DNA from: Aspergillus flavus
Taxonomy: Eukaryota; Ascomycota; Eurotiomycetes; Eurotiales; Aspergillaceae
Length of the DNA: 64,000 bases
Assembly: GCF_009017415.1 (NCBI RefSeq)
Contig: NC_092406.1
Coordinates: 4,774,001-4,838,000 of the forward strand
Direction of reading: 5' to 3'
Shown here: positions 23,763 through 35,995 of the stretch, piece by piece
Layout: each line of letters begins with the position of its first letter
Numbering within the stretch: position 1 is the first letter of the stretch
The notes under the pieces: model-generated
Told to the model about the DNA's origin: nothing
Database searches by the model: none
The model's input: only the letters and a program-made list of their open reading frames with translations
Position numbers and translations under genes: made by a program

Positions 23763-25149
23763 TCAGACGCTTGCTCCTGAGGGAGGAATAATTGGTTGTT
23801 GCAAAGTAAGATCGCCGTTCAAAGGGATCGAGTTCGCAGCGGGATGAATGACGGGCATGGCATTCTCAACTTCCGGAGGGAAAAATGGGTGTAAGGGGTA
23901 GATAGGAGCGATGGACTTTTCGCCGTCAAAGAGCAAGAGGTTCTGTATAGGTTGCTCTCTGACGCTCAATACATTGATCACGTCCTGGGCTAGCTTACCA
24001 CCGACAACGGCGGCAACGGGGCTTAGTTCACTTCCGAGATTCTGCAAGAAGGTGCGCAAGAATTCCGAGTCGAGGGTACTAATATCCAGTTTCAATTCTT
24101 GATGGCCATCACGGGCGAGTTTAGTGAAGAGCTCCAGGTCTTGACGAGAGAAAGTTGGCATACAGCCTCCGGATAGCTTTTGAAACTCCCACAGTGCTCG
24201 GAGACAAGTAAGGAGTGGGGTGACCTGTCGCCGTTTCCGTGGCAGACGAGTGAAGTCTTCCGGGAGGGGAGATGTATTTGCCAAAATCAGAGGCGAGTAT
24301 GTCTCTCGCTTGGTAACCATCTCGATAACTTTCTCGTTTTCCTTCTTCGTCGTGATATTAACTATGCTCCGCGTCGGAGTCTCTTGGGTAGCCGAAGGGA
24401 CGTTTGACTTGGATCGTTCGATAACAAAATCGTGTGAGATTAGATCTGCGAATACGAACCCGTAGAACCCGTGCAGCCCTGCTGCGTAGAATGGACGATT
24501 TGCGATGCGGCATGCCGCATTTATGGTGGTGTACATTGCGAAGTCCAACTCTGTCGCAATGATGACATCGAATTGTGCAAAAAAGTCGGGTTGCTTCGTG
24601 TGTATGTCATCTGTATCGATCCGAAGCTGAACTCTTGGGTTCATTGCATGTATTGAGGAGGCTGCCGCTTGCGCGCGCTTGATTCACGATTAGCATGCCC
24701 CTTTTCATAGTTCTCCAGCAAGGCGCAGCCTACATTCTGCCCTTTGTGTTCTTCCGTGACGAAAAATTGGGCGCCCAAATCTTCCTCCTTGACGGTCTCA
24801 TGGTCAACAATTGTCAGTGTGCCGATACCAGCGAGAACGAGGTTCTTAGCAACTTCATTTGCCAATGCCTTAAAGGTAATTAGAAGTATATTCGCCGATC
24901 GTAGCCTAAATGAGATGTAAGTATCCTGCTAGGCGCAAAATGCGCGTCATTGAAGGATGCCAGCTTACTTTTCCTGAGCTTTCACACCCCAAAGACGGAT
25001 CTGGCGATCATACAAGGCGATCTCATCTGTTCAAGTAAGAGCCCTTACATCAGTTTCGATCTATGCTCCGTACACTGATATCTTTGAGAGTGCATAGAGG
25101 TATGTTTACCTGCACTGATAGACTGAGCTGTATTGCTTTGTGGCTCCAT
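23763..25149 (-). CDS. aos1: SUMO-activating enzyme E1 subunit Aos1/SAE1
   Basis: Aos1 forms the heterodimeric SUMO E1 with Uba2. It has the ThiF/UBA fold but not the catalytic cysteine, which lies in Uba2. The spliced protein starts MEPQSNTAQSISADEIALYD, followed by the R-Q-I-R-L-W-G segment that opens ThiF-type E1 domains. Then come ALANEVAKNLVLAGIGTLTI and VDHETVKEEDLGAQFF, which carry the nucleotide-binding core. After an intron (donor following GGGCAGAAT, near 24745) the frame resumes with RAQAAASSIHAMNPRVQLRI. The C-terminal part ends with VVGGKLAQDVINVLS and LLFDGEKSIAPIYPL, as in the family. Minus strand, start at 25149, end at 23763. The length (about 400 residues) is usual for fungal Aos1. 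Confidence 0.92.
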
Positions 25150-25792
25150 GGTGTTGGGTGGATAGTGTCCAACCGGATTCCCACGATGCGGTTCACCTTC
25201 TGGTTAGCGACGAGTCAGATGGTGTTGCTTTGCACGAAGTCGCAGGTATGGGGCTAGAGCGCTTCGGGATTGATGAGGGCTCAATAGATTTAAGAGTCAA
25301 CAGAGCGCTCGCGGTCTGCCGGGGATGGCGGGAACTATCAGAGAGTCGAGGCGCAACGAATGGATGGGGGCAAATCAGTAGATGACAGCTGAGGCAACTT
25401 GGATTTTGGGTTAAGAAGTGCCAAGGTCTGTCCACTGAAGTTCTGGTCGAGCTGAGAAGAGCAAAGGAAAGAAGTGTAGGAAGCAGTATGGGTAGTAAGT
25501 GAATAAATGATAGACGGATATACCCCAGCATCACGTGTGACGCTACGGGCGATAACCCGCACTTATCACTTGGCCATCATTATCATCTTCACCGATCAAC
25601 TCCAGACCTGGCCTTTCTTTTGTCTATGGTCATTCCAGGTGGTTTGTTTGTACACTCTGTGGGTTACCTATCCTTCCCCTTAATTCCTCCTCTGCTGGTC
25701 CATCATAACCCATTTATCTTTCCCCGATATAGTTCTTCTTCCCCTCCTACCTCTGGCCGTTGAACTAACCGCGGATCGTCTTTACATACAGA
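25150..25792. promoter_or_regulatory. Divergent promoter aos1 / unknown gene, with CACGTG site
   Basis: About 640 bases between divergent starts. A TCACGTGTGA word (CACGTG core at 25532-25537) is a candidate bHLH (Cbf1/Pho4-like) site. A CT-rich leader precedes the plus-strand start. Confidence 0.45.
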
Positions 25793-27658
25793 ATGGTACG
25801 TCAAGTGTCGGGCTGTTAGTACCTTATCCCGTCGCCAACCCAGACTTCCTTTTGTACAAGGATAATTGTGTACCTCATATTCGGCGTGTATTGACTATCT
25901 TGGCTATAATTGTAGTCGGGAAATTACAATTATCCTCCCGCCTCTCTTCGTGTACCTCGTGGAACCCGTGCCGGTGATAGACCACACTATCCTACTGGAA
26001 ACAGTTTGCAGCATCTACGAGATCTGTTGCATTCGGAACGTAACCACAGCACTGCCCGCGCCTTAGAGACTCTAAACGAAGAGATAGAAGAATATCGCTC
26101 CGGCCGTGTGCGGGACCGGCCAAACTTCGAAGAGACTGGAGCAATGGTTGATAGACAGATCCAGCAACACATCCCGCGCCCAGGCATGCAGAGATTGCAC
26201 GCTCTAAATGTCGCTGCGACGGACACCGACTCTAGCACCAGTACTGCCGATTCTTCTATATCTTCTAGCGGACACTCTACTCGTCCCAGGGGAAGTGGTA
26301 GGACAGGTCGACAAAGAAGGAACCAAGGCCCCACTTCCAATCAGCTTAGAGACGAATCCGCACCCCATACCGCAACTGCCATCGGCATTCCTGGGGAAGC
26401 GGATGGGGACCGGTGGAGGATCAAACGTAGGAAGCTCGAATCAGATGACAACAGAGAGGGTTTACAGAGCTTCCGGTACGGTCAGTACGGTCAGGTTGTG
26501 TCCGGAGCTCTCAAGATGGAATTGGCTAGCTGCGATGGAGGCACTTATGAAACCGATGGTGAAAGCACATGGCCGGAGAACGTCCTTCGCAATGACTCTT
26601 CTGTTTACTGTACAAAATCAGACCGGTGTAATCTGATTTTGAAGCATCGTGGAGAGACCCCGTTCTGCTTAAAGAAGATTGTGATTAAGGCTCCCAAGTC
26701 TGGCTACGATGCTCCGTATGTTACATCTGAGCAGCTTGGCTAATCACCGTTTGTTAATAACCATTCACCAGGATACAAGAAGGAATGGTTTTCGTATCCA
26801 TGACTTCCGACGAACTTCTGGCCCGTACAGCCCAGTACCAAATCCAGTATACATCTTCTCGACGAAGCCGGCGAAATCGTCGGACTGAAATGCAGCCTTC
26901 CCAGGAATATCTGAATGCGTACCGGCATGCCCTACAGTCTCTGACTGGCCGGGACTCTTATTCAGAGTCGGATACCGATATCAGTGACCCTACAGGACTA
27001 AATGCAGGCACCATCCCTGACCCGGTGTCGGGGTTTCGGGTTATAACAGACTATGATGAGCGTTCCGAGAATAGTGATCACGGCGATCGAAGATATGGGA
27101 GCGACTTACCATCACTTGCGGATGTTGAGAGACTACAGATGGACCAGATGGAGGATGATTTTCTTTGTTCGGAAAGCGATGACAGCGATAGCGATGAAGA
27201 TACATCCGAGTTAAGCACGTACAACCGTCGACACCGCGAGCTACTCAGGCGCGTGACATCCATGCGCCGCCGATACGTCATGGAAAGAAACGGGCAGCCA
27301 AGACGACGTCCGGTCCCCAGTATCATTCAGCCTATACCACAATCATCCTTCTCTGGTCCGCACACTGGATCCGATGCTCAGAATCCTAATCTGGAATTGC
27401 TAAAACCTCACGCTCGTTTCTTCATTGAACGAACCAAGAGCATGGTCAGCATTACATTCGATCCACCTCCGTATGGCCCCTATTCTTTCCAATGCGGTTG
27501 AGCCCGTAGGATTAGAGCTAATCAATATCTATAGTTCCGGGCGATACATTCTGATCAAGCTATGGAGCCCCCACGACGGAGGCAACATCGATATACAGAG
27601 CATCATAGCACATGGCTATGCTGGGCCAAGATACTTCCCTGCCGGAGGTTTCAGGTAG
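25793..27658 (+). CDS. Conserved-looking fungal acidic protein, function unknown; start codon forms its own exon
   Basis: I cannot name this protein. The best model has four exons: ATG alone (25793-25795, donor GTACGT); an exon opening CATCTACGAG after a TTTGCAG acceptor near 26010; a third from about 26773; and a last one from about 27536. The joined protein begins MHLRDLLHSERNHSTARALE and has a low-complexity Ser/Thr/Arg middle. It then has a structured-looking segment, CLKKIVIKAPKSGYDAP joined to IQEGMVFVSM, a basic patch SSRRSRRNRR, and a Ser/Asp/Glu-rich region with SESDDSDSDEDTSE. It ends in a compact region reading FDPPPSGRYILIKLWSPHDG, then NIDIQSIIAHGYAGPRYFPA. The two ordered blocks framing an acidic insert look like one beta-rich domain split by a disordered loop (inference). 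The last two introns are strongly supported, because each restores a clean frame. Confidence 0.75.
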
Positions 27659-28879
27659 ATAACCCTCACGGGCTCTTGTCTGTGACATAATGCTAGACTA
27701 CCGAAGTACTATGTCCGCTTATTCGAATATAAATGGTGGAGTCTTATGAAAAAGATGCCCTAACTGTCCAGGTCACAGCCACTTTCACCTTCGATTATAT
27801 TTCCGGCCAGCCAGCATGATTATATTCACTCCATTCGTACAAGTAGATTTATCACGCAGCGTGTACTATTGGCGTATTTCCTCTCATCAAATCATGTCCT
27901 ATGGAGCTTATGGCAGCTTAGATATTGTGGATCAACATGTACTCGTGAGTTCCTCCCACGCGCAATTGAAATGCAACATGGTGCTTTGCAATCGAAGGTC
28001 ATATGATGAAATAGTGAAAGTAAATCCGGCAAACACTGGGGGCGTAGATCATCAACGTTTTACGAAGAGGCTTGAACTTAAGGATTCCAACCCAGTCAAT
28101 CAGTACCACTATAGAAGACGCCTGGATTTGATACTAACGGAAGGCAAGCCAGCCGTCGAAGACGCCAGCTACCCGAGGAGCCAGCGACAGCAAAGAGGAA
28201 TGGTGTGAATTGGAACGGTCAACTGTCCTTTAGGTAAAGAGGTAGCAAGGCGCTGGCCAAAATTATGCGAGAATAAAGCGAAACCCCAATTGTAAAGTAA
28301 GAAAAAGGTCGGCCTGTCTGCTAACCAACCGTGTCCAAGACTTAAAGTGGCCACAATCCTCTCTGCCCGGATGGTATAGAGCCTGTCAAAGACCCTAAAC
28401 AAACGAAATGCAATATGCCTAAGAGGAAAAGGGTAATCCAAAGCAATTAAAAGAGCGTATAGGAAAATGAGGCGTCGTGGAATGAACCATGACAATGAGA
28501 AGTTCTGTAGATCATCTGCAAACAGGTTGACCGGAATCTATGTACAACAGGTCGGTCACTGACATGGGAAACTAAAAACTCAAAGAAAGCAATAAGCGAT
28601 TCAGAGCGGGATCAACCACGCTATTAAATGTGTATGATTTTCAACCTGAAAGGACCGCAGTGCGGCAGGTTGATGTATCTCGACCGATGCTCATTTCTCG
28701 TCTCTCGTGCGAAGATCGTCGAACGCCGAAACTTCCTTGTACATGAACGTAAATAATCACCAACCAAAAACAAGACTCCTAAAATGAGGATTAAAACTCC
28801 ACCCATAAACAAACGAAAACTTGGTTGTTTCTTTTTTTTCCAAAACTTTGACGAAATCAAGTGAATATGTATAGTCAGC
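27659..28879. other. Intergenic region between convergent genes
   Basis: 3' flanks of the unknown acidic protein gene and of the RFX gene. A 130-codon plus-strand frame (27816-28208) and a 108-codon minus-strand frame (28169-28495) have no recognisable domain and are probably chance. Confidence 0.45.
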
Positions 28880-31782
28880 TTATATGACGACAACATCGCC
28901 TTCAGCATCTGCTGGATCAGAGGCCATCATATCGCCGTATTTGCCCACGGTCATTAGCATTGAATCATCGTCAAGGTCAATCGCGCTATCATCATTGTTT
29001 GAGGCATGAAAGCTAGCAATATTTTCGGAAATGTCTGCTGGCTTTTCATTAGGAGCGTTGTTAGATTGTGGTTCTGCGTCCACCTGTGAACGTTCCAAAG
29101 AGGATCGAGCCGGGTGGATACTCTCTACCGAGGCAGGCGTATCTAATCCAGATCTTGAGTCAACAGTATTTTGTGTGTTAGGAGCCGTGAAGGATCCATT
29201 CTTAACAGAGTCTGGATAGCTAGGCTGCCTCATGGGAATGTTACTTGGTCCCTGTTGATCTGCTCTCGCACTCGCGCTTTGCAATGTGCTCGGAGTATAG
29301 CGCATAAAACCACCTTTTTCCGCTTGCCAAAGCATCATTTCATGAAAGAATACTTTGGTCATCCACCAAGCGCTAAAGCTCTGAGCTCCCCCTAATGTTA
29401 ATCGACGAAGGATGCAATCCCACAACGCATCGACCTTCTCTATGATACATTTCGTACGGTGATTTGGAAACGCGAATGGTAAATTGAGAATGAATGATAT
29501 CCATTTATCCGGGAAGTTATAGTCATCACCCGTTGAGGACTGCACAGGATACTTATGTGACTGAATGCTTCCTTCTGAATCAGGCTTTGTGTAGAACGGA
29601 TGGGCGGCGGCAGGGTTCAGATCGGTGATAGGAGTGAGAAGGGCTCGAACATCATGCTTGAGAATTTGTTCGGTGGCCTGTTCCGCGCAGCTTGGGATAT
29701 TCGCTTTAGAAATCATTTCCTTTGGGTCTACCAGCGTTTTGAAGTCGAACCACATTTGGTTTCTGTTATCAGGGTGACACAGCCACGCTGCGGCTGCATT
29801 GGCGGATTGATTGACATCGAGCATGTGCCGGAGAAGGTTACAAAATATATGCGCCGGTATTAATCTTGCTAGGGAGACATGCATCGGTTGCGCTTTGAAC
29901 GTATCTGCGATATGGGTGGTAAGTCTCTGAGAGATCGAGCTAAAGGTGTCTAGGACGAGCTTCGGAACGACTTGAGTTGTAAGCGGTGCCACAAATGCAA
30001 TCATTTTCTGGTACATGAGCCAATCACATTCCTTTATCCAGGGGGCGAGGTTAGGGTGTGTTAGAAGCTTCTGTACTGGCACGGTTAGCGTCCCGTGGAA
30101 GGCAGAGAAGTAATGTCGTAGATTCCGCTCTTTGCAGTATCGAAAGCTGTCTATGACAGAAATGCAATGTGATCGATAAAGGGCGGCTAGGGCAGCAGCA
30201 ACCTTCGAATCCGTATTAACGGGGACATAGTCATTAATGTCAGGAAGTTGTAGAGTGTCATTATCAATGGATGAGTCTTCGGTGGTTGGTAGTTGAAGCA
30301 TCTGGTGGATTATCCTTCCAGAATGGCTTGCTACGTTTTCAAGGGTAGCTGTGGAATCGCCACTAGACCGGGACGAAGTATGGCAACTGCAATCTGAGCT
30401 CGGGAAACTCCCCGAGGATCTGGCAGTGAATGAAGTGGTAGGCGAAGGGAAAACTGCAGTGTCTGCAGGAGGCTGCGGTGCGATACTAACACTAGTTCTG
30501 ATCAGTTTCGAATACATTGACGTGCTTCTTCCGTGATGAACTCACCTCTTCTGCATGGCTTCTCCCACTTTGTGCTCTGTGGATGCGGCTGAACCGGTTG
30601 TGTTGGCTGGGATCTGGGGGTTCAAGGGGAGAGGCTTCTGCTGTTTCTCCTCGATGACTGTTAAATCGACGTAGTGGTATTTGGACTCTCCCCGGACTCC
30701 GAGCCGCCTAGTCTGTACGTTGGGAAATATGATTCGCACGAGCTTCCCAAAAGAAGCAGGATTCAAAACGGAAACACGCTCGGTTCCACACTTCTCTGCA
30801 TAGCAGCAGTAAACACGATCGCGCCGAACAGAACCGCTGCTTTTTCTGCAATTCTCCTTCAACCTAGAAGCGCGTAAGGAACAAATTGCAACCGATATAA
30901 TTGGGTCATTCCGTTGCTCACCATATCATAGCAAAGACTTGCTTTACCTTTTCAGCCTTACCCCCAGCTCCTTCATGTTTAAGGACTTCCGCAGCCATTT
31001 GCTTCAGGGAATACCCTTCGTATTGCCGTAGCAGTTTTCGCAGTTCATTGTCATTCGCAAGAGAAGAGTTTGAGCCCTTTTTCTTTTTCGCGCCAGCCTC
31101 GGAATTCTCGTTCTCCTCTAGAACATGTTCTGGGACATGATTCTCGATCCCGCTGTCATACATCGCTTGATACTGCGGCATTGGCAAGGAAGATAATCCA
31201 TGGATACCTGGGGGTATTGAATGGTGGGAGAGGTGGTGGCCATGCATCGCATGACTTGGGAAATCCTCAGCCCTTGGCAGGACGGGGTGATGAGCATCAG
31301 ACATAGTCGGGTCCAGCGAAGAACCGCTCACGGGATGCGAAAGTTGCTGACCAAATCGCATAATGATTTCCTCAGGGTTTCCTCCAAAGACATTATGGCT
31401 GGCGTTGGCTTGAGCCGGGAGGAATTGCGGAAATCCATCAGTAATCTGCTGGTCCTGGGTTTGTTGGGTGGTGTTGGAATGGATGCTGGCAGTAGAGCCT
31501 CTAGATCTTGGGCGGCGACCATTCCTTGATACTACGGTTTCCGAGCGCGACCTCATGAGATCTGCTGTCGCGGGACGACTATGTGGCGCTACTATCTGCG
31601 TTGTTTGAGATGCAGCACTTGAGGCCTGCGAGGCAGCTCGGCCTGTTGATTCGGTTAGTTAGCCAACACCGGCGAATATTTACACACAAGTACGGCAGTG
31701 GAGAGACAGATTAAGACCAATGACAGAAAGTCGGAGGCTCTGCAGGAGGTGGATGCAGCTTCTTACCCATCTCAGGAGGCAT
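28880..31782 (-). CDS. rfxA: RFX-family winged-helix transcription factor
   Basis: RFX factors bind X-box DNA through a winged helix. The yeast relative Rfx1/Crt1 represses DNA-damage genes, and fungal relatives act in cell division and damage response. Exons on the minus strand join to a protein of roughly 850 residues. An N-terminal Gln/His/Pro-rich region is followed by a conserved pre-domain helix (LRKLLRQYEGYSLKQMAAEV). The DNA-binding domain then reads RDRVYCCYAEKCGTERVSVL, NPASFGKLVRIIFPN and TRRLGVRGESKYHYVDL. The long C-terminal exon (28880-30517) holds the RFX extended dimerisation region, with helices such as AWLCHPDNRNQMWFDFKTLV, and an acidic tail. The start is uncertain. ATG at 31782 (MPPEMG, donor GTAAGA right after) is the simplest choice, but the frame stays open upstream to about 31940 without an ATG, so an earlier exon is possible. 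Confidence 0.85.
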
Positions 31783-32393
31783 CTTTTTTTGGATCTGCCC
31801 CAGCACACCACGATGTTTGGTTCCCTCGCTGTTGGGTGGGAGACGGTCGGTAACCACGGGCAATAGCGTCTGTTTTGATCCCTTCCAGCCACCGTCAACC
31901 ACACGTTTTCGTACCGCAGGGGAACCTCGCGAGATTAGAGCCTAATCAAAGTCAAGTCGAAAGTCGGGTCTTTAGGGCATTAATAGGGTCGGTCTAGCAG
32001 CAGACTTGCTATGGAAAGCTCATAGCAGCCGCGTTTCAAGGTCGAAGAATCGTGAGCTGGAAGGAGGATAAACAGAGATCGGCGTTCCTCAAGCAACGAC
32101 TGCTTTTGCTTGTTTGCGGGAGCGGTCACGTGTGGCTGAGATTATATAAGGTGGCATTCCTGTAGTTAGTTCGTTCGTTGGTATTGGCTTTTCTTTTCCG
32201 GTAATAAACAAACACAACAAAGGGATGATCGCAGTCAAGAGATATGATACGAGGTACAGTAATAATGATGTACTGTAAAAAGCGCATCCGCTCAGGGAGT
32301 GTATGTACGATGTACAGCTTTATGTATGTATTATGTATGCATCTATCTATGTACAGTACATACCAGACTCCCAGAATCGATCTACGCGATTTT
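31783..32393. promoter_or_regulatory. Upstream region of the RFX gene
   Basis: It contains a CACGTG core at 32127-32132 and a TATA-like ATTATATAAG just after it (32141-32150). Near the MFS gene end, at about 32320-32370, there is a run of TGTATGTA/CTATCTAT-like simple sequence. No separate gene is supported. Confidence 0.45.
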
Positions 32394-34218
32394 TCATGTA
32401 CAACCTTTATCTTTCAGTCTCATCTCTCGCTCATGCCGCCATGAAGCTCCGAATCGACTTTCCATCCATAATAGAGGAGCCATGATCAACGTGATCCCCG
32501 CAAGCAAGAGAAAGACGTAATCGGGAGTCAGCACGTCCAGCATGGGTTGCATTGCTGCCACTCCAGCAGCTCCCACCAAGCATCTTATCAGGTTATTAAC
32601 TGCCGTTGCACTTGCACTGGCCCCAGGGTAAAGATCGATGACCAATGCGCTATTGATGGTAAATATTCCCGTTGAACATAAGGCAATCAAGTATTGCAGA
32701 ATGATGGGAACCGCTATGTGTGTTCGAAGTGAGACTCCATAGACGGCAGTTGTCACGATGAATAGCCCAACAATCCACCAAGTGTGACGCATTCGGGCAA
32801 CTTCGATAGGAAAATCCGAGTGAGATTTCAAATTGACCCGCGTACCAGATGGGTAGCCATATTTGTCACAGTATTCGCGTTCCGTCAATTTGTGGTTATA
32901 GTCCATAAGGTAGCCGACCAGGTACGATCCCGATATACATCCAAACCCTAACAGGTGGCAATCAGCAAACTTTTATCTAGCCATAGTGATGTGACAGTGT
33001 GCCTTACCATTCCCCAAAAATGTCAAGCCAACCTCTAATGATGTCAAATGATAGACATCCTGAAAAAGATCTGTGGTGCTGGAAGTCACCATACTCCAAA
33101 CCGCATAAACAATGCTTCCAAAGAGAAGCGTAACAAAAATATCCTTTTCTGCAAGGAATGTGAGAGGAGCAAGTATAGCACGCCATGTCAATTCAGGCTT
33201 CTTCTGGCCGGGGTCGGCCCCAGTTATGGCTCCCTTCTGTCCGATAACCACATACAGGAAAGGCTTATGGATACCTCTCAGCCTAACAGTACCGTTACCA
33301 GCGATATGCCTCAGCGTCTCAGGTAGAAATATAAGAATAGACAGAAGGCTCACGGCGGCACATATCGTGAGAAACCAGAAGATCGAGCGGAAACCTAAAT
33401 ACTGAGTCAAGATGCCACCCATAACCGGGCCGATCCCTTGCCCAAGCATACGAACTTCGATGTGTCAGCTTATATCCATACGTTCATGGTGTCCGCCAAG
33501 TGCCCAATACAAACGAAGAATGGGTCTAACCAGTATCTTACCTCCTCCAAATATACCCACCAGGCTTCCCCTTTCCGCCGAAGTGGTGATATCACCAATG
33601 ACACCTGCGCCTAAATAGTGATCCTGTAAGCAACTTATACCTGGCCTTTGGCTATTAATGGGGACAAGCTTACCAATGGAAATTGTAGCCGCACTACCAG
33701 CAGCCTGTAGGGCACGAAAAGCCATGAGTTCTCCGTACTTGGTGGACACAGCAAGGGCAACGTTGGCAATCATGTACACAATGAACGTCCCAATAAAGAC
33801 TGGACGCCTCCCTGTAGCATCTGAAATCGAACCCCAAAACGTGGGTGATATCCCTTGCACGATCATGTATACTGTGACTGTCAAGGTGGCGAGAGACATG
33901 CTAACATTCAGGCTCTACATAGAGCTTGGTCAATATACCATCCCTCGAAAGGTCGCACAGGCTGTGTTTTGTTTTTGTCGCACTTACCCTTGACACCTCG
34001 CCCAGGGCTGGGAAATAAATATTCGACGATAAGGGGGAGAAAATGGCAGCCATTGAAACAATGCATACCATTTGCAACTTTTTACGACGAGAGAAAATAT
34101 GATGTGATTTGGATTGGGTAACTTGGTCTTCGAGCTGAGAGTCGGATGGCTGCCTCTCATCTTCTTCAACAAAAGAGACTATAGGGGCCTTGTCGGTATC
34201 TGACCTTGCTGTAGCCAT
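32394..34218 (-). CDS. MFS drug:H+ antiporter-type transporter (DHA1, Qdr/Aqr1-like)
   Basis: A 12-helix major facilitator of the DHA1 type, probably a plasma-membrane exporter. Five minus-strand exons join in frame. The N-terminal hydrophilic tail (MATARSDTDKAPIVSFVEED) leads to helix 1 (VCIVSMAAIFSPLSSNIYFP), where the SSNIYFPAL motif is typical of this subfamily. The loop 2-3 motif SDATGRRPVF is the MFS signature (D-x-x-G-R-R). The helix 5 antiporter motif C appears as MLGQGIGPVMGGILTQYLGF. The C-terminal half has the TINSALVIDLYPGASASATA motif common in Qdr-like transporters. Motifs and length (about 520 residues) look intact. Substrate cannot be told from sequence. Confidence 0.9.
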
Positions 34219-35812
34219 GATTACAGCGGTGGAGAAAGTATAGTTCTGGAATCAATTCCCCGAAGATACTTATCTCAGCTATAAATACTCTAAACGGAGG
34301 ATGTCCACGGATAGCATAGATATCAAACTTCCCAGCGCCAAATCAGTTTCTAATTGAGGGTTATATACTTCTAGTACCAAGGCGTACATCGACTACCCAA
34401 GGGAGCAGGAGAAAAGTTACTTGATCCACAATACATGGAGCCTTGCTAGCTCCCTTCCCAAATAGAACAGTACATGTGGAGTGCAAGGAAAGATCGTCAC
34501 TCCGTGGGACCTAAGGCCTGAATTGATAAGACCTTGAGGAGAACTATTCTCCTGTGTATGGGCAGCGGAGAGGTGGCCTTGAGCTGCATAGAGAGGACCT
34601 TCTGGCAGCTCATGCAGCAGTCACCAAAGTATGAGGGATGATCTACGGGTCATTATCCCTCGGCCGACAAATCCCAGATAGAAACATGTATACATAATGT
34701 TAGCCCCGTGGGTCCACAGATCGTTAGCGAGCGTATACAAACTTGGCCTCCTCCATGTGAGCCTAATGATTCATAACAAATAACCCCGAGAGACGCGTCA
34801 GACAGTGAGATGCATACTAGTAGCAGCATCCCGTGCATATGCAAGACTCTAAATGAAAAGCATTCCAAATTGTAATGTGAAACCAAAAGCCCTATGGTAA
34901 GCAAAGATGGAAAACACCTATTACCGGGGAGTCATTACTCAAGTCTACCATGAAAGATTATCCCTCAGCCTCAGTGACGCGGAGCTACATTTAACCCAAG
35001 CTTGACCTTTAATGCTAGAATGAATCCTGAGTTGAGACTGTCTGATAAGGCCCCATAAGCTCCACCTTCCCGAAAGGCTTGAAGCGTAATTGCCACGTAA
35101 CGTAGAGTCGCTGTGTCAATTTGCCTCCTGTGCCTGATCATATCTTACCTACATGAAACACAGCCGTTCGAGAATCAACAGCGTAAGAGAACCCCACCCC
35201 CTTTAGTTCTGAGGCAATAATGACCGAGGAAGACGTACGATCGCAAGAATCCATCCGTACTCGTGCAGCATGCATTATCTTTGCTATCATTCTTTCAATC
35301 TCATCTTGATATGTGCCAGGGGTAGGCCGGTCAAGGGCCTGCCACGACGAAGGTCAAAAATAGGGAGTACCCACAACAGCTCAAATAGACTGATAGGAAA
35401 AAGATGCTAATGACGAAAGGATCTGATTGAGTAGGGGATTTATCGGGGTCCGGACGAGCTGGTGGTTCAGGTCAAGCCAGGCTAGCGTAAGATCGTCCCT
35501 GAGTGATCGACACACCCATGTTACAGGGTTTTATTGTCTTTTTGATTTGTATGATTGCCGGCTTCCCTGGTAGATTCGGTAGATCTCCGTCTGCTAGCAA
35601 GGATACTACATAAATCCCAGTGGTCTTGGCATCAATTGCGTTCGTGACGATCGCCCAAACTTCGGCTTGCGGAAAATCCAGCCACTGTAGCTATTTTGAG
35701 GAGAATTACGACAGATAGGGGGTTGAATGTAATCCATTCCTGGCTCTTATAACCTTGGGGCAAACGTATGAGAGCTGTAAACTAAAGAATCACATCTAGG
35801 TCCCCTTTCCAG
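34219..35812. other. Upstream region of the MFS gene, no gene seen
   Basis: About 1.6 kb of apparently non-coding DNA with average composition; no supported gene and no obvious repeat. Confidence 0.5.
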
Positions 35813-35995
35813 TTACTCCCGATGATCTTCAACGCTAGCATCTTTGCCCAATTGAGGTTGTTCATCTTTTCTATCTTTAAGGGGGCACTCCATGGTACAA
35901 CCGACTGACATGCACATCTCACAAGAACAGTTCCAAGGGCTTGACATTATTGGTTCCGGCATTGCGTGTTGCAGACAATTGTAGTGAGGAAACAT
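35813..35995 (-). CDS. Possible 60-residue cysteine-rich protein (doubtful)
   Basis: A small minus-strand frame starts at MFPHYNCLQHAMPEPIMSSP and continues with WNCSCEMCMSVGCTMECPLK, then a charged tail ending ASVEDHRE. It has six cysteines, five of them clustered as C-x-C-x2-C-x4-C-x3-C. This pattern looks like a small metal-binding or disulphide-rich motif rather than random sequence. A splice acceptor-like CCGTAG lies immediately before the ATG, so this could also be the last exon of a longer gene. I do not recognise the family. The cluster could be chance in a short frame, so confidence is low. Confidence 0.3.
   Translation of the reverse strand: MFPHYNCLQHAMPEPIMSSPWNCSCEMCMSVGCTMECPLKDRKDEQPQLGKDASVEDHRE

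Noticed and set aside
27816..28208. 130-codon plus-strand frame downstream of the unknown acidic protein
   Set aside because: No recognisable features, sits in a 3' flank, and has no splice context linking it to the gene upstream.
16000..34218. Possible secondary-metabolite cluster because of two drug-type transporters and an RFX regulator
   Set aside because: No synthase, tailoring enzyme or cluster regulator is present; the neighbours are housekeeping genes.
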